Origin: Erythrobacteraceae bacterium
GTDB lineage: Bacteria; Pseudomonadota; Alphaproteobacteria; Sphingomonadales; Sphingomonadaceae
Assembly: GCA_002706445.1 (NCBI GenBank)
Contig: PALE01000007.1
Location: 1-54,441, forward strand
Reading direction: 5' to 3'
DNA: 54,441 bases
The position numbers and the translations under genes were made by a program. The notes below the pieces were generated by a model, which did no database searches, was not told the DNA's origin, and was given only the letters and a program-made list of their open reading frames with translations. Positions 1-10,362 of this stretch are shown here, in pieces (position 1 is the stretch's first letter; each line of letters begins with the position of its first letter).

Positions 1-1076
1 TGTCGATTGACCTGCGCGTGCAGGGCGCGCTCGAAGACGAACTTGGCAAGGGCATGCTAGCGACCAACGCCATCGGCGCGGCGGGCATCGTGCTCGACGT
101 CGATACGGGCGAAGTGCTCGCCATGGCATCGCTTCCCGAATTCGATCCCAATGTGGTCGGCCCCTCGGGCGCGCCCAACGTTTTCAACCGCGCCACCAAC
201 GGCACTTACGAACTCGGCTCGACCTTCAAGCCGTTGACCGTGGCTGCTGCGCTTGATGCAGGCGTGGTGAGCGATCTGAGCAAATCGTGGGATGCGCGCA
301 CGGTGACGGTCGGGCCGCGCCGCATCACCGATCTTCACCCAAAGGGCGATGTGCTCAACGTGCCGCAGGCGCTGGTCTATTCCTCGAACACGGTGACCGC
401 CCGTGTGGCTGACCAGCTGGGTGCCGAGCGGATGCAGCAGCTGCTCGTCAATCTCAGCATGGACAAGCGGCCCGAAATCGAACTCTACGCACGCGGTAAG
501 CCGATCTGGCCAGCCGACCCAGACAATCGCCACACAAATATGGTGATCGGCTATGGCCACTCGCTGTCTGTGACGCCGCTGCATCTCGCCAATGCCTATG
601 CCGCGATGGTCAATGGCGGCATCTGGCGTCCTGCGACGCTGCAAAAGCTCGCGCCCGCCGACGTTCCGCGCGGCAAGCGCGTGTTCAAGGCTTCGACTTC
701 GGCCAAAATGCGGCAGATGCTGCGCATGATCTCGCTCTACGGCACGGGCCGCAGCGCCGATGCGCCGGGTTACCGCGTCGGCGGCAAGACCGGCTCGGCG
801 GAGAAAGTGATCGACGGGCGCTATAGCAAGACCAAGATCATCTCGACCTTCGCCTCGGCCTTTCCGATGGACCGCCCGCGCTATGTCGTGGTGGTGACGG
901 TGGACGAACCGCGCGGCACGCTCGCCAGCTCGTTCCAGCGCACCGCGGCCTTTACCGCTGCGCCGGTTGTCGGAAAGCTGGTCCCGCGGATCGGCCCGAT
1001 GCTGGGCGTGCGGCCCGACACCAATCGCGATATCGACATTTCCGATCTCAAATATCTGGTCGAGGGACGCCGGTGA
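1..1076 (+). CDS. ftsI: Peptidoglycan D,D-transpeptidase FtsI (PBP3), C-terminal part
   Basis: This is the transpeptidase half of the septal class B penicillin-binding protein, which cross-links peptidoglycan at the division site on the periplasmic face of the inner membrane. The frame is open from base 3, so the 5' part lies outside the window. All three active-site motifs are visible: STFK (serine codon at 219), SSN (about base 381) and KTGSAEK (lysine codon at 786). The preceding stretch IVLDVDTGEVLAMASLP is typical of the family. The stop codon overlaps the murE GTG start by 4 bases, which places it at the head of the visible dcw operon. Identity is secure; only the missing N-terminus is unknown. 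Confidence 0.96.
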   Translation, partial: SIDLRVQGALEDELGKGMLATNAIGAAGIVLDVDTGEVLAMASLPEFDPNVVGPSGAPNVFNRATNGTYELGSTFKPLTVAAALDAGVVSDLSKSWDARTVTVGPRRITDLHPKGDVLNVPQALVYSSNTVTARVADQLGAERMQQLLVNLSMDKRPEIELYARGKPIWPADPDNRHTNMVIGYGHSLSVTPLHLANAYAAMVNGGIWRPATLQKLAPADVPRGKRVFKASTSAKMRQMLRMISLYGTGRSADAPGYRVGGKTGSAEKVIDGRYSKTKIISTFASAFPMDRPRYVVVVTVDEPRGTLASSFQRTAAFTAAPVVGKLVPRIGPMLGVRPDTNRDIDISDLKYLVEGRR

Positions 1077-2569
1077 AGCTTGCAGGCCTTCTCGAACGCG
1101 CGGGGCTGGGAGCCGCAGGTGGCAGCAATGTCACCGTTACCGGCTTTGCTATCGACCACCGCAAGGTCGCGCCCGGCACCGTCTTCGGCGCGTTTCGCGG
1201 CGAGAAGTTCAACGCCGAGGACTTCATCCCCGCGGCAATCGAGGCAGGCGCGGTCGCAATCGTTGCGTCTCGCGAAGCCACGGTCGAAGGCGCTTTGCAT
1301 GTCGCCTCGGACGAACCGCGCCGCACCTTTGCGCAGCTGGCAGCAGGCTTCTTCACGCCCGTTCCCGAAACCGTGGTTGCCGTCACCGGAACCAATGGCA
1401 AAACCTCGACCGCCGAGATGACCCGCCAGATCTGGCGCATGTGCGGCGAGCGTGCGGCGAGCATCGGCACGCTTGGCGTGACGACGCCCGACGGCAGTAT
1501 CTCGACCGGCCTCACCACGCCCGACATCGTGACTTTCCTGTCGAACATGAGCGGGCTGGCGCGTGAAGGCGTTACCCATGTCGCCTATGAGGCATCCAGC
1601 CACGGCCTGTCGCAGTTCCGGAACGAGGGACTACGCGTAAAAGCGGGGGCCTTCACCAACTTCAGCCGCGACCATCTCGATTACCATGCGACGATGGACG
1701 AGTATTTCGCGGCCAAGATGCGGCTGTTCGACGAAGTCGTCGAAGACGGCGGCAGTGCGATTATCTGGGACGGCGGAGAAAAATGCGAGTGGACCCGCCG
1801 CGCCATTGAGCATGCGCAGAAACGTGACCTGCAATTGCTCACAGTGGGCGAGCGAGGTGATTTCCTCCGCCTCGCCGCCCGCGAGGCGACACAGCTCGGC
1901 CAGATGCTGACGGTCGAATTCGCAGGCGAGACCAAGACAATCAAGCTGCCGTTGATCGGCGCCTATCAGGCCGCCAATGCGTTGGTTTCCGCAGGGCTTG
2001 CGCTGGCGACGGGCGCTTCGCCCTCGCAGGTGTTTGACGCCGTCGGCCGCTTGCAGCCGGTGCGCGGACGGCTGGAGCGGGCAGCGATCACCGCAAGCGG
2101 TGCACCTGCCTATGTCGACTACGCCCACACTCCCGACGCGCTCGAGGCGGCGATTGCCGCGCTTCGTCCGCATGTCGATGCCGACAAGGGCGGCAGGCTG
2201 ATCGTGGTCTTCGGTGCGGGCGGCGACCGTGACACCGGCAAGCGCGCCGAAATGGGCCGTGTGGCGTCCGAGCAAGCCGACTGGATCATCGTTACCGATG
2301 ACAATCCGCGTGGCGAGGACCCTGCCGAAATCCGCAAGGCGATCGTTTCGGGAGCAGGCGAGAACCTGACCGAAGTCGGTGATCGCCGTGGAGCGATTGC
2401 CGAGGCGATTGGCCTTGCAGGCGCGAATGACATAATCCTCATCGCCGGCAAGGGGCATGAGCAGGGACAGATAATCGGGTCGGGAGAGACTATGCGAATT
2501 TTGCCGTTCGACGACGTGGAGGTGGCGCGCGAATGCGCAGCCCAGAACGCAAACGGGCCTGCGGCATGA
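1073..2569 (+). CDS. murE: UDP-MurNAc-L-Ala-D-Glu:meso-diaminopimelate ligase MurE
   Basis: MurE adds the third residue of the peptidoglycan stem peptide in the cytoplasm, using ATP. The 498-residue product has the Mur ligase P-loop GTNGKTS at residues 106-112, the region of the carbamylated lysine (YFAAKMRLF, about 211-219), and DNPRGED from residue 410. DNPR is the signature of meso-diaminopimelate-adding enzymes, as expected for a Gram-negative. The GTG start overlaps the ftsI stop (GTGA), and the stop overlaps the murF ATG. The length is normal for the family. Confidence 0.97.
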   Translation: MKLAGLLERAGLGAAGGSNVTVTGFAIDHRKVAPGTVFGAFRGEKFNAEDFIPAAIEAGAVAIVASREATVEGALHVASDEPRRTFAQLAAGFFTPVPETVVAVTGTNGKTSTAEMTRQIWRMCGERAASIGTLGVTTPDGSISTGLTTPDIVTFLSNMSGLAREGVTHVAYEASSHGLSQFRNEGLRVKAGAFTNFSRDHLDYHATMDEYFAAKMRLFDEVVEDGGSAIIWDGGEKCEWTRRAIEHAQKRDLQLLTVGERGDFLRLAAREATQLGQMLTVEFAGETKTIKLPLIGAYQAANALVSAGLALATGASPSQVFDAVGRLQPVRGRLERAAITASGAPAYVDYAHTPDALEAAIAALRPHVDADKGGRLIVVFGAGGDRDTGKRAEMGRVASEQADWIIVTDDNPRGEDPAEIRKAIVSGAGENLTEVGDRRGAIAEAIGLAGANDIILIAGKGHEQGQIIGSGETMRILPFDDVEVARECAAQNANGPAA

Positions 2570-4026
2570 GCGCCGCCCACGCTCTTCTGCGCCAATGGTC
2601 CGCCGCCGCGCGCGATCAGCTCCCGCTCGCACTGTGGGATGCCGAGGGTATCGCCGCTGCAACCGGCGGCGTGGCGAGCCATGCTTTCCAGTGCTCGGGT
2701 GTCGAGATGGACAGCCGCGATGTTCGCCCCGGCGATCTTTTCGTTGCGCTCAAGGGCGAGGCGATGGACGGGCACAAATTCCTCGCTGCCGCTTTTTCCA
2801 AGGGTGCGGTTGCTGCGATCACCGATCGCCCGGTCGATTTTCCCCATGTGCTGGTGAAAGACACGACCAAAGCACTGCACGACCTTGCCCATGCCGCGCG
2901 CGAGCGTTCCTTTGCAAAGCGGATCGCGGTTACCGGATCGGTCGGCAAGACGGGCGTGAAAGAAGCCATCTTCGCAGCTCTCGACCGCGCCAGCCGCGGG
3001 GCTGCCCATCGCAGCGTGCGTAGCTACAACAACCATGTCGGTGTGCCGCTGAGCCTTGCGCGCCTGCCTGCGCGGGCGAAATACGGCGTGTTCGAAATGG
3101 GTATGAACCACGCGGGCGAGATCGCACCGCTGGCCGCCCACGTCCGCCCGCAGGTCGCGCTGATCACCACCATCGCCCCTGCGCATATCGAGAACCTCGG
3201 CTCGCTCGAGGCGATTGCCGATGAAAAGGCACAGATCTTCACCGGCCTCGCCAAAGGCGGAACCGCGATCATTCCCGCCGACAGTGAATTGACCGAACGC
3301 ATGGTCGCCCAAGCCAAGGCGCTGGGCGTCAAGGTCGTGACCTTCGGGCGCAGTGCCAATGCCGATGTGCGCCTGCTCGACGCGATCCCGAGTGCAAGCG
3401 GCGGCTCGCTCGTCACTGCCGATCTGGGCGATGCGCGGCTGTGCTATTCGGTTGCCGAACCTGGCGAACACTGGATTTCGAACTCGCTCGGTGTGATCGC
3501 GGCGGTCCGCGCCGTGGGCGGCGATCTTGCCAGCGCAGGGCTTGCTTTGGCCGAGATGGGTGGCCTCAAGGGACGCGGTGCGCGTTTCAATATCGAGGCG
3601 GTCGGCGGCAAGGCGCTGCTGGTCGATGAAAGCTATAATGCGAACCCTGCCTCGATGCGGGCAACGCTGCGCGCTCTGGGCCAGACACCTGCCCACCGGC
3701 GCGTGGCGGTCCTTGGCAGCATGAAGGAATTGGGCGACTTCGGCCCGCGCTTCCACGCGCAGCTTGCCGACCCGTTGGCAGAGGCGAAAATCGATCACGT
3801 GATCCTCGTCGGCGACGAGATGAGAGCGCTGGCAGCCGAACTGGGGAGAAGGCCCGCCGATTCGCTTGGCTTTGCGCCCAGCTTCGCGCAATGCGATGGA
3901 CCTGCCGAAGCGATTGTGGCGCTCGAGGAATTCGGCCTCACTCACGGTGACGCGGTGCTGGTCAAGGGCTCCAATTCGGTCGGCCTCGGCAGGCTGGTAC
4001 AACATTTTACGCAAGGCGCCGGATGA
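2566..4026 (+). CDS. murF: UDP-MurNAc-tripeptide:D-Ala-D-Ala ligase MurF
   Basis: MurF attaches the D-Ala-D-Ala dipeptide to complete the UDP-MurNAc pentapeptide. The 486-residue product carries the P-loop variant GSVGKTG at residues 124-130, MurF-like rather than the GTNGKT of MurE and MurD, and the central-domain motif VFEMGMNHAGEI. An in-frame ATG lies upstream at 2533, but 2566 gives the ATGA overlap with the murE stop that recurs through this operon, so it is preferred. A short gap of 20 bases with a GGAGG element leads to mraY. Confidence 0.96.
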   Translation: MSAAHALLRQWSAAARDQLPLALWDAEGIAAATGGVASHAFQCSGVEMDSRDVRPGDLFVALKGEAMDGHKFLAAAFSKGAVAAITDRPVDFPHVLVKDTTKALHDLAHAARERSFAKRIAVTGSVGKTGVKEAIFAALDRASRGAAHRSVRSYNNHVGVPLSLARLPARAKYGVFEMGMNHAGEIAPLAAHVRPQVALITTIAPAHIENLGSLEAIADEKAQIFTGLAKGGTAIIPADSELTERMVAQAKALGVKVVTFGRSANADVRLLDAIPSASGGSLVTADLGDARLCYSVAEPGEHWISNSLGVIAAVRAVGGDLASAGLALAEMGGLKGRGARFNIEAVGGKALLVDESYNANPASMRATLRALGQTPAHRRVAVLGSMKELGDFGPRFHAQLADPLAEAKIDHVILVGDEMRALAAELGRRPADSLGFAPSFAQCDGPAEAIVALEEFGLTHGDAVLVKGSNSVGLGRLVQHFTQGAG

Positions 4027-4046
4027 CCGGAGGCCGAGGAACTTAG

Positions 4047-5117
4047 ATGCTTTATCTGCTCGCGGAATGGCTGAACTTCGAGGGCCTGTTCAACCTGGTG
4101 CGCTACCAGACGTTCCGCACCGGCGCGACGTTGATGACCGCCCTGATTTTCGGGCTGATCATCGGTCCGCGCTTCATCAACATGCTGCGCGTGCGGCAGG
4201 GCAAGGGGCAGCCGATCCGCGAGGACGGCCCGCAGTCGCACCTCGCCAAGCGCGGTACGCCGACGATGGGCGGTCTGATGATCCTCGTCGCGCTCTCGTT
4301 GTCGCTCCTGCTGTGGATGGATCTCAAGAGCCCGTTCGTCTGGGCCTGCCTCGCAGTGACGCTCGGCTTCGGCTTTATCGGCTTTCTCGACGATTACGAC
4401 AAAGTGACCAAGCGCCACCACGCAGGCCTCTCGGGCAAGGTTCGCCTGCTCGCCGAATTCGCGGTGGCGGGCGTGGCGAGCTATCTGATCGTCAGCCAGA
4501 TCAACACCAATCTCTACGTCCCGTTCCTGTCGAACGTCTATATCCCGCTCGGTCCCGTCTATTACGTGTTTGCGGCCTTTGTGATCGTGGGTTTCGGCAA
4601 TGCGGTGAACCTTACCGATGGGCTCGACGGGTTGGCGATCATGCCTGTGATTATCGCTGCGGGCACGTTTGCGATCATCGCCTATCTCGTCGGACGCACC
4701 GACTATAGCGAATATCTCGGCATTCCCTATGTCGAGGGTGCGGGCGAACTGGCGATATTCTGCGCGGCGATCATGGGGGCAGGGCTTGCTTTCCTGTGGT
4801 TCAACGCCCCGCCTGCCGCCGTGTTTATGGGTGACACCGGCTCGCTCGCCCTCGGCGGCGCGCTTGGCGCGATTGCGGTTGCATCGCATCACGAGGTCGT
4901 CCTGCTGATCGTCGGCGGCCTGTTCGTGGTCGAAACCGCCAGCGTCATTATTCAGGTCTTCTGGTTCAAGCGGACTGGCAAACGCGTGTTCCGCATGGCG
5001 CCGATCCACCACCATTTCGAACAGCTCGGCTGGTCCGAAAGCAAGGTCGTGATCCGGTTCTGGATCATCGCGATCATCCTTGCGCTGATCGGCCTTTCCA
5101 CGCTCAAGCTGAGGTAG
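4047..5117 (+). CDS. mraY: Phospho-MurNAc-pentapeptide transferase MraY
   Basis: MraY transfers phospho-MurNAc-pentapeptide to undecaprenyl phosphate, making lipid I at the inner membrane. The 356-residue protein is strongly hydrophobic, with about ten membrane segments. The catalytic and binding motifs are present: LDDYDK (114-119), NLTDGLDGL (188-196), FMGDTGSL (260-267) and PIHHHFE (319-325). The start ATG is preceded by GGAGGCCGAGGAA, a good ribosome binding site. It sits between murF and murD as in most dcw clusters. Confidence 0.97.
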   Translation: MLYLLAEWLNFEGLFNLVRYQTFRTGATLMTALIFGLIIGPRFINMLRVRQGKGQPIREDGPQSHLAKRGTPTMGGLMILVALSLSLLLWMDLKSPFVWACLAVTLGFGFIGFLDDYDKVTKRHHAGLSGKVRLLAEFAVAGVASYLIVSQINTNLYVPFLSNVYIPLGPVYYVFAAFVIVGFGNAVNLTDGLDGLAIMPVIIAAGTFAIIAYLVGRTDYSEYLGIPYVEGAGELAIFCAAIMGAGLAFLWFNAPPAAVFMGDTGSLALGGALGAIAVASHHEVVLLIVGGLFVVETASVIIQVFWFKRTGKRVFRMAPIHHHFEQLGWSESKVVIRFWIIAIILALIGLSTLKLR

Positions 5118-5130
5118 TCGGAAAAGCCCC

Positions 5131-6519
5131 GTGATCACCTCCCCCGCCTTTGCCGGAAAACGCTACGCGGTCCTCGGGCTCGCGCGCTCCGGCGCGGCGG
5201 CGGCAGAGGCTTTGCTTGCAAGCGGGGCCGAGTTGACGGTGTGGGACAGGCAGGATGTCGCGCGCGCTCCCTTTGCAGGCCGCTGCACCTTGGCCGACCC
5301 GCTCGAGATCGATCTGACGGGCTTCGACGGCGTGGTGGCATCACCCGGCGTGCCGCTCAACACCCATCCGATTGCCGACCATGCGGCCAGTTACGGCGTG
5401 CCCGTGATCGGCGATATCGAGCTGTTCGCGGCAGCGCGCGGCGATCTTCCGCCGCATCGTGTGGTGGGCATAACCGGGACGAACGGCAAATCGACCACGG
5501 TCGCGCTGGTCCAGCATATTCTGCAAATGGCAGGCGTTCCCTCGCTGTGCGCAGGCAATATCGGCGATGCTATCATGGCGCAGCAGCCGCTTGAGCCGAA
5601 CGACAATGGCACGGGCGTCTATGTGCTCGAATTGTCGAGCTACCAGATCGACCTGGCTCACAGCCTCGATTGCGAGGTTGCCGCGCTCACCAATATCACC
5701 CCCGACCACCTAGATCGCTATGCCGGTTTTGCAGGCTATGCCGCCTCTAAAGAGCGGCTCGTTGCGATGCAGGGCGCGCAGCATCTGGCGGTGTTCGGTA
5801 CGCTGGACGAGTCGGTCGGCGCGATCTACCAGCGCCAGGTCGAGCGCCGCGAAGAGGGCCGCGCGCTTGCCGCGGACATCGACGCGCTGCGTCCGCTTCA
5901 ACCGCAATGGCCGAGCCTTCAGGGCCCGCACAATCTCCAGAACGTCGCTGTTGCCGTGGCAATCGTCGAGGAACTCGGCGTGCTACCCGCCCAATGGCAG
6001 CAGGCGCTTCCTTGCTTCAGGAATCTGCCGCACCGCATGGAGCGCGTTTGCGAGGAGTTTGGCGTGCTGTTCATCAACGACAGCAAGGCCACCAACACCG
6101 CGTCGAGCGCGCCTGCACTTGCCGCCTTTCCGCCCGATCCTGCCATTCACGGCGGAACGGCGCGCGTTCACTGGATCGTCGGCGGACTGGCAAAGGAAGA
6201 AGGACTTGGCGGATGTGCCGATCAACTCGGCAATGTCGCGGCGGCCTATACCGTGGGTGAAGCCGGGCCGCGTTTTGCCGAATTGCTGACGGGGCAGATC
6301 CCTGCGGTCGAGCGCTGCGAGCTTGTAAGCGAAGCGGTGCGCCGTGCGCGCGAGGCTGCAAAAGCGGGGGATGTGGTGCTGTTCTCGCCCGCCTGCGCCA
6401 GCTTCGACCAGTTTCGGGATTACGAGAAGCGCGGCGACCATTTCCGCCAGCTCGTCGGTGTCTTTGCCGAGCTGCCCGAATGCAAACCAACAGACTTTCT
6501 TGCGGATGACGCGGCATGA
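5131..6519 (+). CDS. murD: UDP-N-acetylmuramoyl-L-alanine:D-glutamate ligase MurD
   Basis: MurD adds D-glutamate as the second residue of the stem peptide. The 462-residue product has an N-terminal Rossmann-like UDP-binding segment (YAVLGLARSG), the ATP P-loop GTNGKST at residues 116-122 and the family element FINDSKATN. The start is GTG at 5131, 13 bases after the mraY stop. No strong ribosome binding site precedes it, so the exact start is a little less certain than for its neighbours. The stop overlaps the ftsW ATG. Confidence 0.96.
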   Translation: MITSPAFAGKRYAVLGLARSGAAAAEALLASGAELTVWDRQDVARAPFAGRCTLADPLEIDLTGFDGVVASPGVPLNTHPIADHAASYGVPVIGDIELFAAARGDLPPHRVVGITGTNGKSTTVALVQHILQMAGVPSLCAGNIGDAIMAQQPLEPNDNGTGVYVLELSSYQIDLAHSLDCEVAALTNITPDHLDRYAGFAGYAASKERLVAMQGAQHLAVFGTLDESVGAIYQRQVERREEGRALAADIDALRPLQPQWPSLQGPHNLQNVAVAVAIVEELGVLPAQWQQALPCFRNLPHRMERVCEEFGVLFINDSKATNTASSAPALAAFPPDPAIHGGTARVHWIVGGLAKEEGLGGCADQLGNVAAAYTVGEAGPRFAELLTGQIPAVERCELVSEAVRRAREAAKAGDVVLFSPACASFDQFRDYEKRGDHFRQLVGVFAELPECKPTDFLADDAA

Positions 6520-7724
6520 ACGGTAGCTATTCAACCGCCCGCGGAGACGCGAAATTTCACGCTCCCGTGCCGCGCAGCAGAGGCTTTGGCGACCAGCTGC
6601 GCGTGTGGTGGCGCGAAGTCGACAAGTGGCTGCTCGGCATGGTACTGGTGCTCATGGCCTTCGGAACGGTGGCGGTCGCAGCCGCCTCGCCTGCTGCGGG
6701 ACGGCAATATGACGTCGGCCAGTTCGTGTTCTTCCAGCGGCACATCGTGTTCCAGTTGCTCGGGCTGGGCGTGATGTTCGCGGTGTCTTTTCTCAGCCGC
6801 GACAACGCCCGCCGCGTGGGGATCATGATGGCGGCCGTGATGCTGTTCCTGCTGCTGCTGGTTCCGGTGTTCGGGACCGAGGTCAATGGCGCAAAGCGCT
6901 GGATCAATGTCGGCATGTCCTTGCAGCCGAGCGAGTTTCTCAAGCCCGGTTTTGCCGTGTTGCTGGCGTGGATGCTTTCATGGCGGCTGCGCGATTCCGG
7001 CCTCCCGGTGGTGGCCTATGCCACGCTGACGATGGCTCTGGTTGGCGCGCTGCTGATGCTTCAGCCCAATCTCGGCGCGACGATCCTGTTCGGCGGGGTG
7101 TGGTTCGTGCTGGTGACGTTGTCGGGCGTGTCGTTCCAGAGAATCGGCGCGCTCATCGCGCTCGGCGTCGGGTCGCTGACCGCTGCCTATTTCCTCTATG
7201 ACAACGCCCGCTACCGCATCGACAGCTGGATCGGCGGCGGCACCGCTTTCGATCAGGTCGATCTGGCACAGCGCACGCTGCTCAACGGCGGCTGGACCGG
7301 CACAGGCCTGTGGCTCGGCACGCGCAAGATGAACCTGCCCGAAGCGCACACCGACTATATCTTCTCGGTCATCGGCGAAGAATTCGGATTGCTGATGTGC
7401 GCGCTCGTGATGTTGGTCTATATTGCGATCATCGTTCGCGTGCTGATCCGGCAGGTGAACGAGGACAATCTCTTCGCGCTGCTTGCGGGCGCAGGTCTGG
7501 CAACCCAGATCGGTGGACAGGCGTTCATCAATATGCTGGTCAACCTCCAGCTGTTCCCGTCCAAGGGGATGACGCTGCCGCTGGTTAGCTATGGGGGTTC
7601 CTCGACGCTGGCGGTGTGTTTCACGGTCGGGCTATTGCTCGCCATCACCCGCCGCAATCCGTTCCTCGAACGCGACAAGAGCGGGCTCAAGGACCTGTTC
7701 GCAGGAAAGGAAGACCGGGCATGA
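6516..7724 (+). CDS. ftsW: SEDS-family septal peptidoglycan glycosyltransferase FtsW
   Basis: FtsW is the SEDS protein that polymerises septal glycan strands together with FtsI. The 402-residue protein has a cytoplasmic N-terminus of about 40 residues followed by about ten membrane segments. Family motifs are visible: NGAKRWINVG followed by LQPSEFLKP, QPNLGAT, and near the C-terminus LVSYGGSSTL, which is shared by FtsW and RodA. Its position between murD and murG, rather than beside pbpA, supports FtsW over RodA. The ATG overlaps the murD stop by 4 bases. Confidence 0.96.
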   Translation: MNGSYSTARGDAKFHAPVPRSRGFGDQLRVWWREVDKWLLGMVLVLMAFGTVAVAAASPAAGRQYDVGQFVFFQRHIVFQLLGLGVMFAVSFLSRDNARRVGIMMAAVMLFLLLLVPVFGTEVNGAKRWINVGMSLQPSEFLKPGFAVLLAWMLSWRLRDSGLPVVAYATLTMALVGALLMLQPNLGATILFGGVWFVLVTLSGVSFQRIGALIALGVGSLTAAYFLYDNARYRIDSWIGGGTAFDQVDLAQRTLLNGGWTGTGLWLGTRKMNLPEAHTDYIFSVIGEEFGLLMCALVMLVYIAIIVRVLIRQVNEDNLFALLAGAGLATQIGGQAFINMLVNLQLFPSKGMTLPLVSYGGSSTLAVCFTVGLLLAITRRNPFLERDKSGLKDLFAGKEDRA

Positions 7725-8941
7725 CCAGCGAAACCGCGCGGGGCGCAAGCCGCCATTTCGTCCTCGCCGCAGGGGGCACCGGGGGACATCTGATCCCCGC
7801 CTTCGCACTCGCCGCCGAACTGCACGCGCGCGGGCATCACGTCGCGCTGATCACCGACGAACGCGGGGCGAATATTCCGGGCAAGCCCGATTACCTCACC
7901 GCACACGTCCTGCCCGCAGGCCGTTTCGGCAAGAACCCGCTGAAGTGGATCGGGGGGATCAAGGCCGTGCTCGAAGGGCGCAGCATGGCGCTGCGGTTGT
8001 TCGAAAGCTTCGAGCCGAGCGCCGTGATCGGCTTCGGCGGTTATCCCGCTCTGCCCGCACTGCTGGCTGCGACCTCGGCCGGCATTCCGAGCGTGGTGCA
8101 CGAACAGAACGCGGTGCTGGGCCGTGTGAACCGGCTGCTGAGCGGGCGGGTCGATGCGATTGCGACCGCTTATCCCGAAGTCCAGCGGCTCAAGCCCAAA
8201 CATGCAGGCAAGGTCCACCTCGTCGGCAATCCGGTGCGCGAGGAAGTGCTGGCGCTGCGTGACGAGGACTTTCCGGCCTTTACCGAGGAAGGCCTTTTGC
8301 GCGTGCTGATTACCGGCGGCAGCCAGGGCGCGCGCGTGCTGTCCGAGGTCGTGCCCGACGGGCTCGCCATGCTTCCCCCGCCGCTGCGCGACCGTTTGCA
8401 GGTGACCCAGCAATGCCGCACCGAAGACCTCGACGGGGTGCGCGAGCGCTATGCCAGCCATGCAATTCCGGCGGAACTCGGCACCTATTTCGAAGACATG
8501 CATGAACGGCTTGCGGGCGCGCATCTGTTCATCGGGCGTGCTGGCGCATCGACGATTGCAGAACTGACCGCGGTGGGTCGCCCTGCAATCCTCATTCCGC
8601 TGCCGATTGCGACCGACGATCACCAGGCCGCGAACACGCGCGAGATGGTGAAGGCGGGTGGTGCGCGCATGATCCGTCAGGAGAAATTCGCTCCCAAGGA
8701 ACTCGCCAAGCAAATTCAGGCGCTGGCGCAGAACCCGGCAAGCCTTGCCAACGCCGCGCATGGCGCGTGGAATTGCGGGCGGCCCAAAGCGGCGCAGGAT
8801 CTTGCCGATCTGGTCGAAAGCTTTGGCGGGGTCGATCTGATGGACGTCATCCGCGTCGGCGAAACCGCTCCGCGCAGTGCCGAGACTGCGAGCGAACCGC
8901 TCGCTGCCAACCGCAATGCGGGCGAGGACATCGCGGCATGA
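7721..8941 (+). CDS. murG: Lipid II synthase (GlcNAc transferase) MurG
   Basis: MurG, a peripheral GT28 glycosyltransferase on the cytoplasmic face, adds GlcNAc to lipid I to give lipid II. The 406-residue product shows the glycine-rich loop [12 protein letters not shown] near residue 20, the HEQNAVLG element, GGSQGA (second domain) and the donor-binding region [13 protein letters not shown]. The ATG at 7721 is chosen because it follows AGGAAAGGAAG and overlaps the ftsW stop; an in-frame start 105 bases upstream lies inside ftsW. The last roughly 40 residues extend beyond the usual domain. Confidence 0.96.
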   Translation: MTSETARGASRHFVLAAGGTGGHLIPAFALAAELHARGHHVALITDERGANIPGKPDYLTAHVLPAGRFGKNPLKWIGGIKAVLEGRSMALRLFESFEPSAVIGFGGYPALPALLAATSAGIPSVVHEQNAVLGRVNRLLSGRVDAIATAYPEVQRLKPKHAGKVHLVGNPVREEVLALRDEDFPAFTEEGLLRVLITGGSQGARVLSEVVPDGLAMLPPPLRDRLQVTQQCRTEDLDGVRERYASHAIPAELGTYFEDMHERLAGAHLFIGRAGASTIAELTAVGRPAILIPLPIATDDHQAANTREMVKAGGARMIRQEKFAPKELAKQIQALAQNPASLANAAHGAWNCGRPKAAQDLADLVESFGGVDLMDVIRVGETAPRSAETASEPLAANRNAGEDIAA

Positions 8942-10362
8942 AGGGTGTTGGCACAGATATCGGTATCATCCACTTCGTCGGCATCGGCGGGGTCGGCATG
9001 TCGGGCATTGCCGAGGGGATGCACAACCTCGGCTATTCGGTGCAGGGCAGCGACATAGCCGAAAGCGCGAGTGTCGAGCGCCTGCGAGCGCGCGGGATCA
9101 AGATTGCGATCGGCCATGCCGCCGAAAATGTCGAAGGGGTTGCGGTGGTCGTCACCTCGACCGCGGTTCGCCGCACCAACCCCGAAGTCGCCGCCGCGCT
9201 CGAAGCGCGCACGCCCGTCGTGCGCCGCGCCGAAATGCTGGCCGAGCTCATGCGCCTCAAATCGACCATCGCGGTTGCAGGTACGCATGGAAAGACAACG
9301 ACGACTTCGATGATCGCGAGCCTGCTCGACTGCGGCAATATCGACCCGACGGTCATCAACGGCGGCATCATCGAACAATACGGCTCGAACGCGCGTCTGG
9401 GCGATAGCGACTGGATGGTGGTCGAAGCCGACGAAAGCGACGGCAGCTTCCTGCGGCTCGACGGCACGATTGCGGTCGTCACCAATATCGACCCCGAACA
9501 CCTCGACCATTACGGCGATTTCGACGGGGTGAAGCGCGCCTTTGTCGAGTTCATTCACAACGTCCCCTTCTACGGCGCGGCGGTGCTGTGTGTGGACCAT
9601 CCCGAAGTGCAGGCGGTGATCGGATCGGTGCGCGATCGCAAGGTCGTGACCTACGGGTTCTCGCTTCAGGCCGACATTTGCGGCGTCAACGTCCGTCCGC
9701 ATGAAGGCGGCAACACCTTCGACGTGATCGTCCGCCAGCGCGGCGAGGAAGACCGCCGGATCGAAGGTGTCCACTTGCCGATGCCGGGCCGTCACAACGT
9801 CCAGAACGCGCTCGCCGCGATTGCCGTCTCGATCGAGATGGGTTGCCCCGACGAAGTCATCCGCAACGGTTTTGCGAGCTTTGGCGGTGTGCGGCGGCGC
9901 TTTACCAAGGTGGGTTCGGTCGCGCTAGAAGACGGCACGGTCTCGGTCATCGACGATTATGCGCACCATCCGGTCGAAATTCGTGCCGTGCTCGGCGCAG
10001 CGCGTGAAGCGGTTCCCGAAGGACGCGTCATCGCCGTGGCGCAGCCGCACCGCTACACGCGCCTGCGAGATCTGATGGACGACTTCCAGAGCTGTTTTAA
10101 CGAAGCTGACATGGTGCTCGTGACGCCCGTCTACACCGCGGGCGAGGACCCAATCGAAGGCGTCGATGCCGATGCGCTGGTCGCAGGGCTGAAATCGCGC
10201 GGCCATCGCTCGGCGCGGACCGTCGCCGATCATAGCGACCTTGCCGCCACACTCGCGCAGGAAATCGAGGCGGGAGACATCGTCGTATGCCTCGGCGCGG
10301 GGGATATCACCAAGTGGGCGGCTACCCTTGCCGATGCGATTGAATCAGAACGGAGCGCATGA
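8938..10362 (+). CDS. murC: UDP-N-acetylmuramate:L-alanine ligase MurC
   Basis: MurC attaches the first stem-peptide residue, L-alanine, to UDP-MurNAc. The 474-residue product has the N-terminal Rossmann loop [14 protein letters not shown] (13-26) and the P-loop GTHGKTTTT at 115-123. GTHGKT rather than GTNGKT is characteristic of MurC. DDYAHHP in the C-terminal domain also fits. The ATG at 8938 overlaps the murG stop; a longer frame starts inside murG and is not credible. Confidence 0.97.
   Translation: MKGVGTDIGIIHFVGIGGVGMSGIAEGMHNLGYSVQGSDIAESASVERLRARGIKIAIGHAAENVEGVAVVVTSTAVRRTNPEVAAALEARTPVVRRAEMLAELMRLKSTIAVAGTHGKTTTTSMIASLLDCGNIDPTVINGGIIEQYGSNARLGDSDWMVVEADESDGSFLRLDGTIAVVTNIDPEHLDHYGDFDGVKRAFVEFIHNVPFYGAAVLCVDHPEVQAVIGSVRDRKVVTYGFSLQADICGVNVRPHEGGNTFDVIVRQRGEEDRRIEGVHLPMPGRHNVQNALAAIAVSIEMGCPDEVIRNGFASFGGVRRRFTKVGSVALEDGTVSVIDDYAHHPVEIRAVLGAAREAVPEGRVIAVAQPHRYTRLRDLMDDFQSCFNEADMVLVTPVYTAGEDPIEGVDADALVAGLKSRGHRSARTVADHSDLAATLAQEIEAGDIVVCLGAGDITKWAATLADAIESERSA

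Noticed and set aside
2119..4014. A 631-codon frame on the minus strand
   Set aside because: It lies entirely antisense to murE and murF, has no ribosome binding site and reads as low-complexity Arg/His-rich sequence, as expected for the shadow of GC-rich genes.
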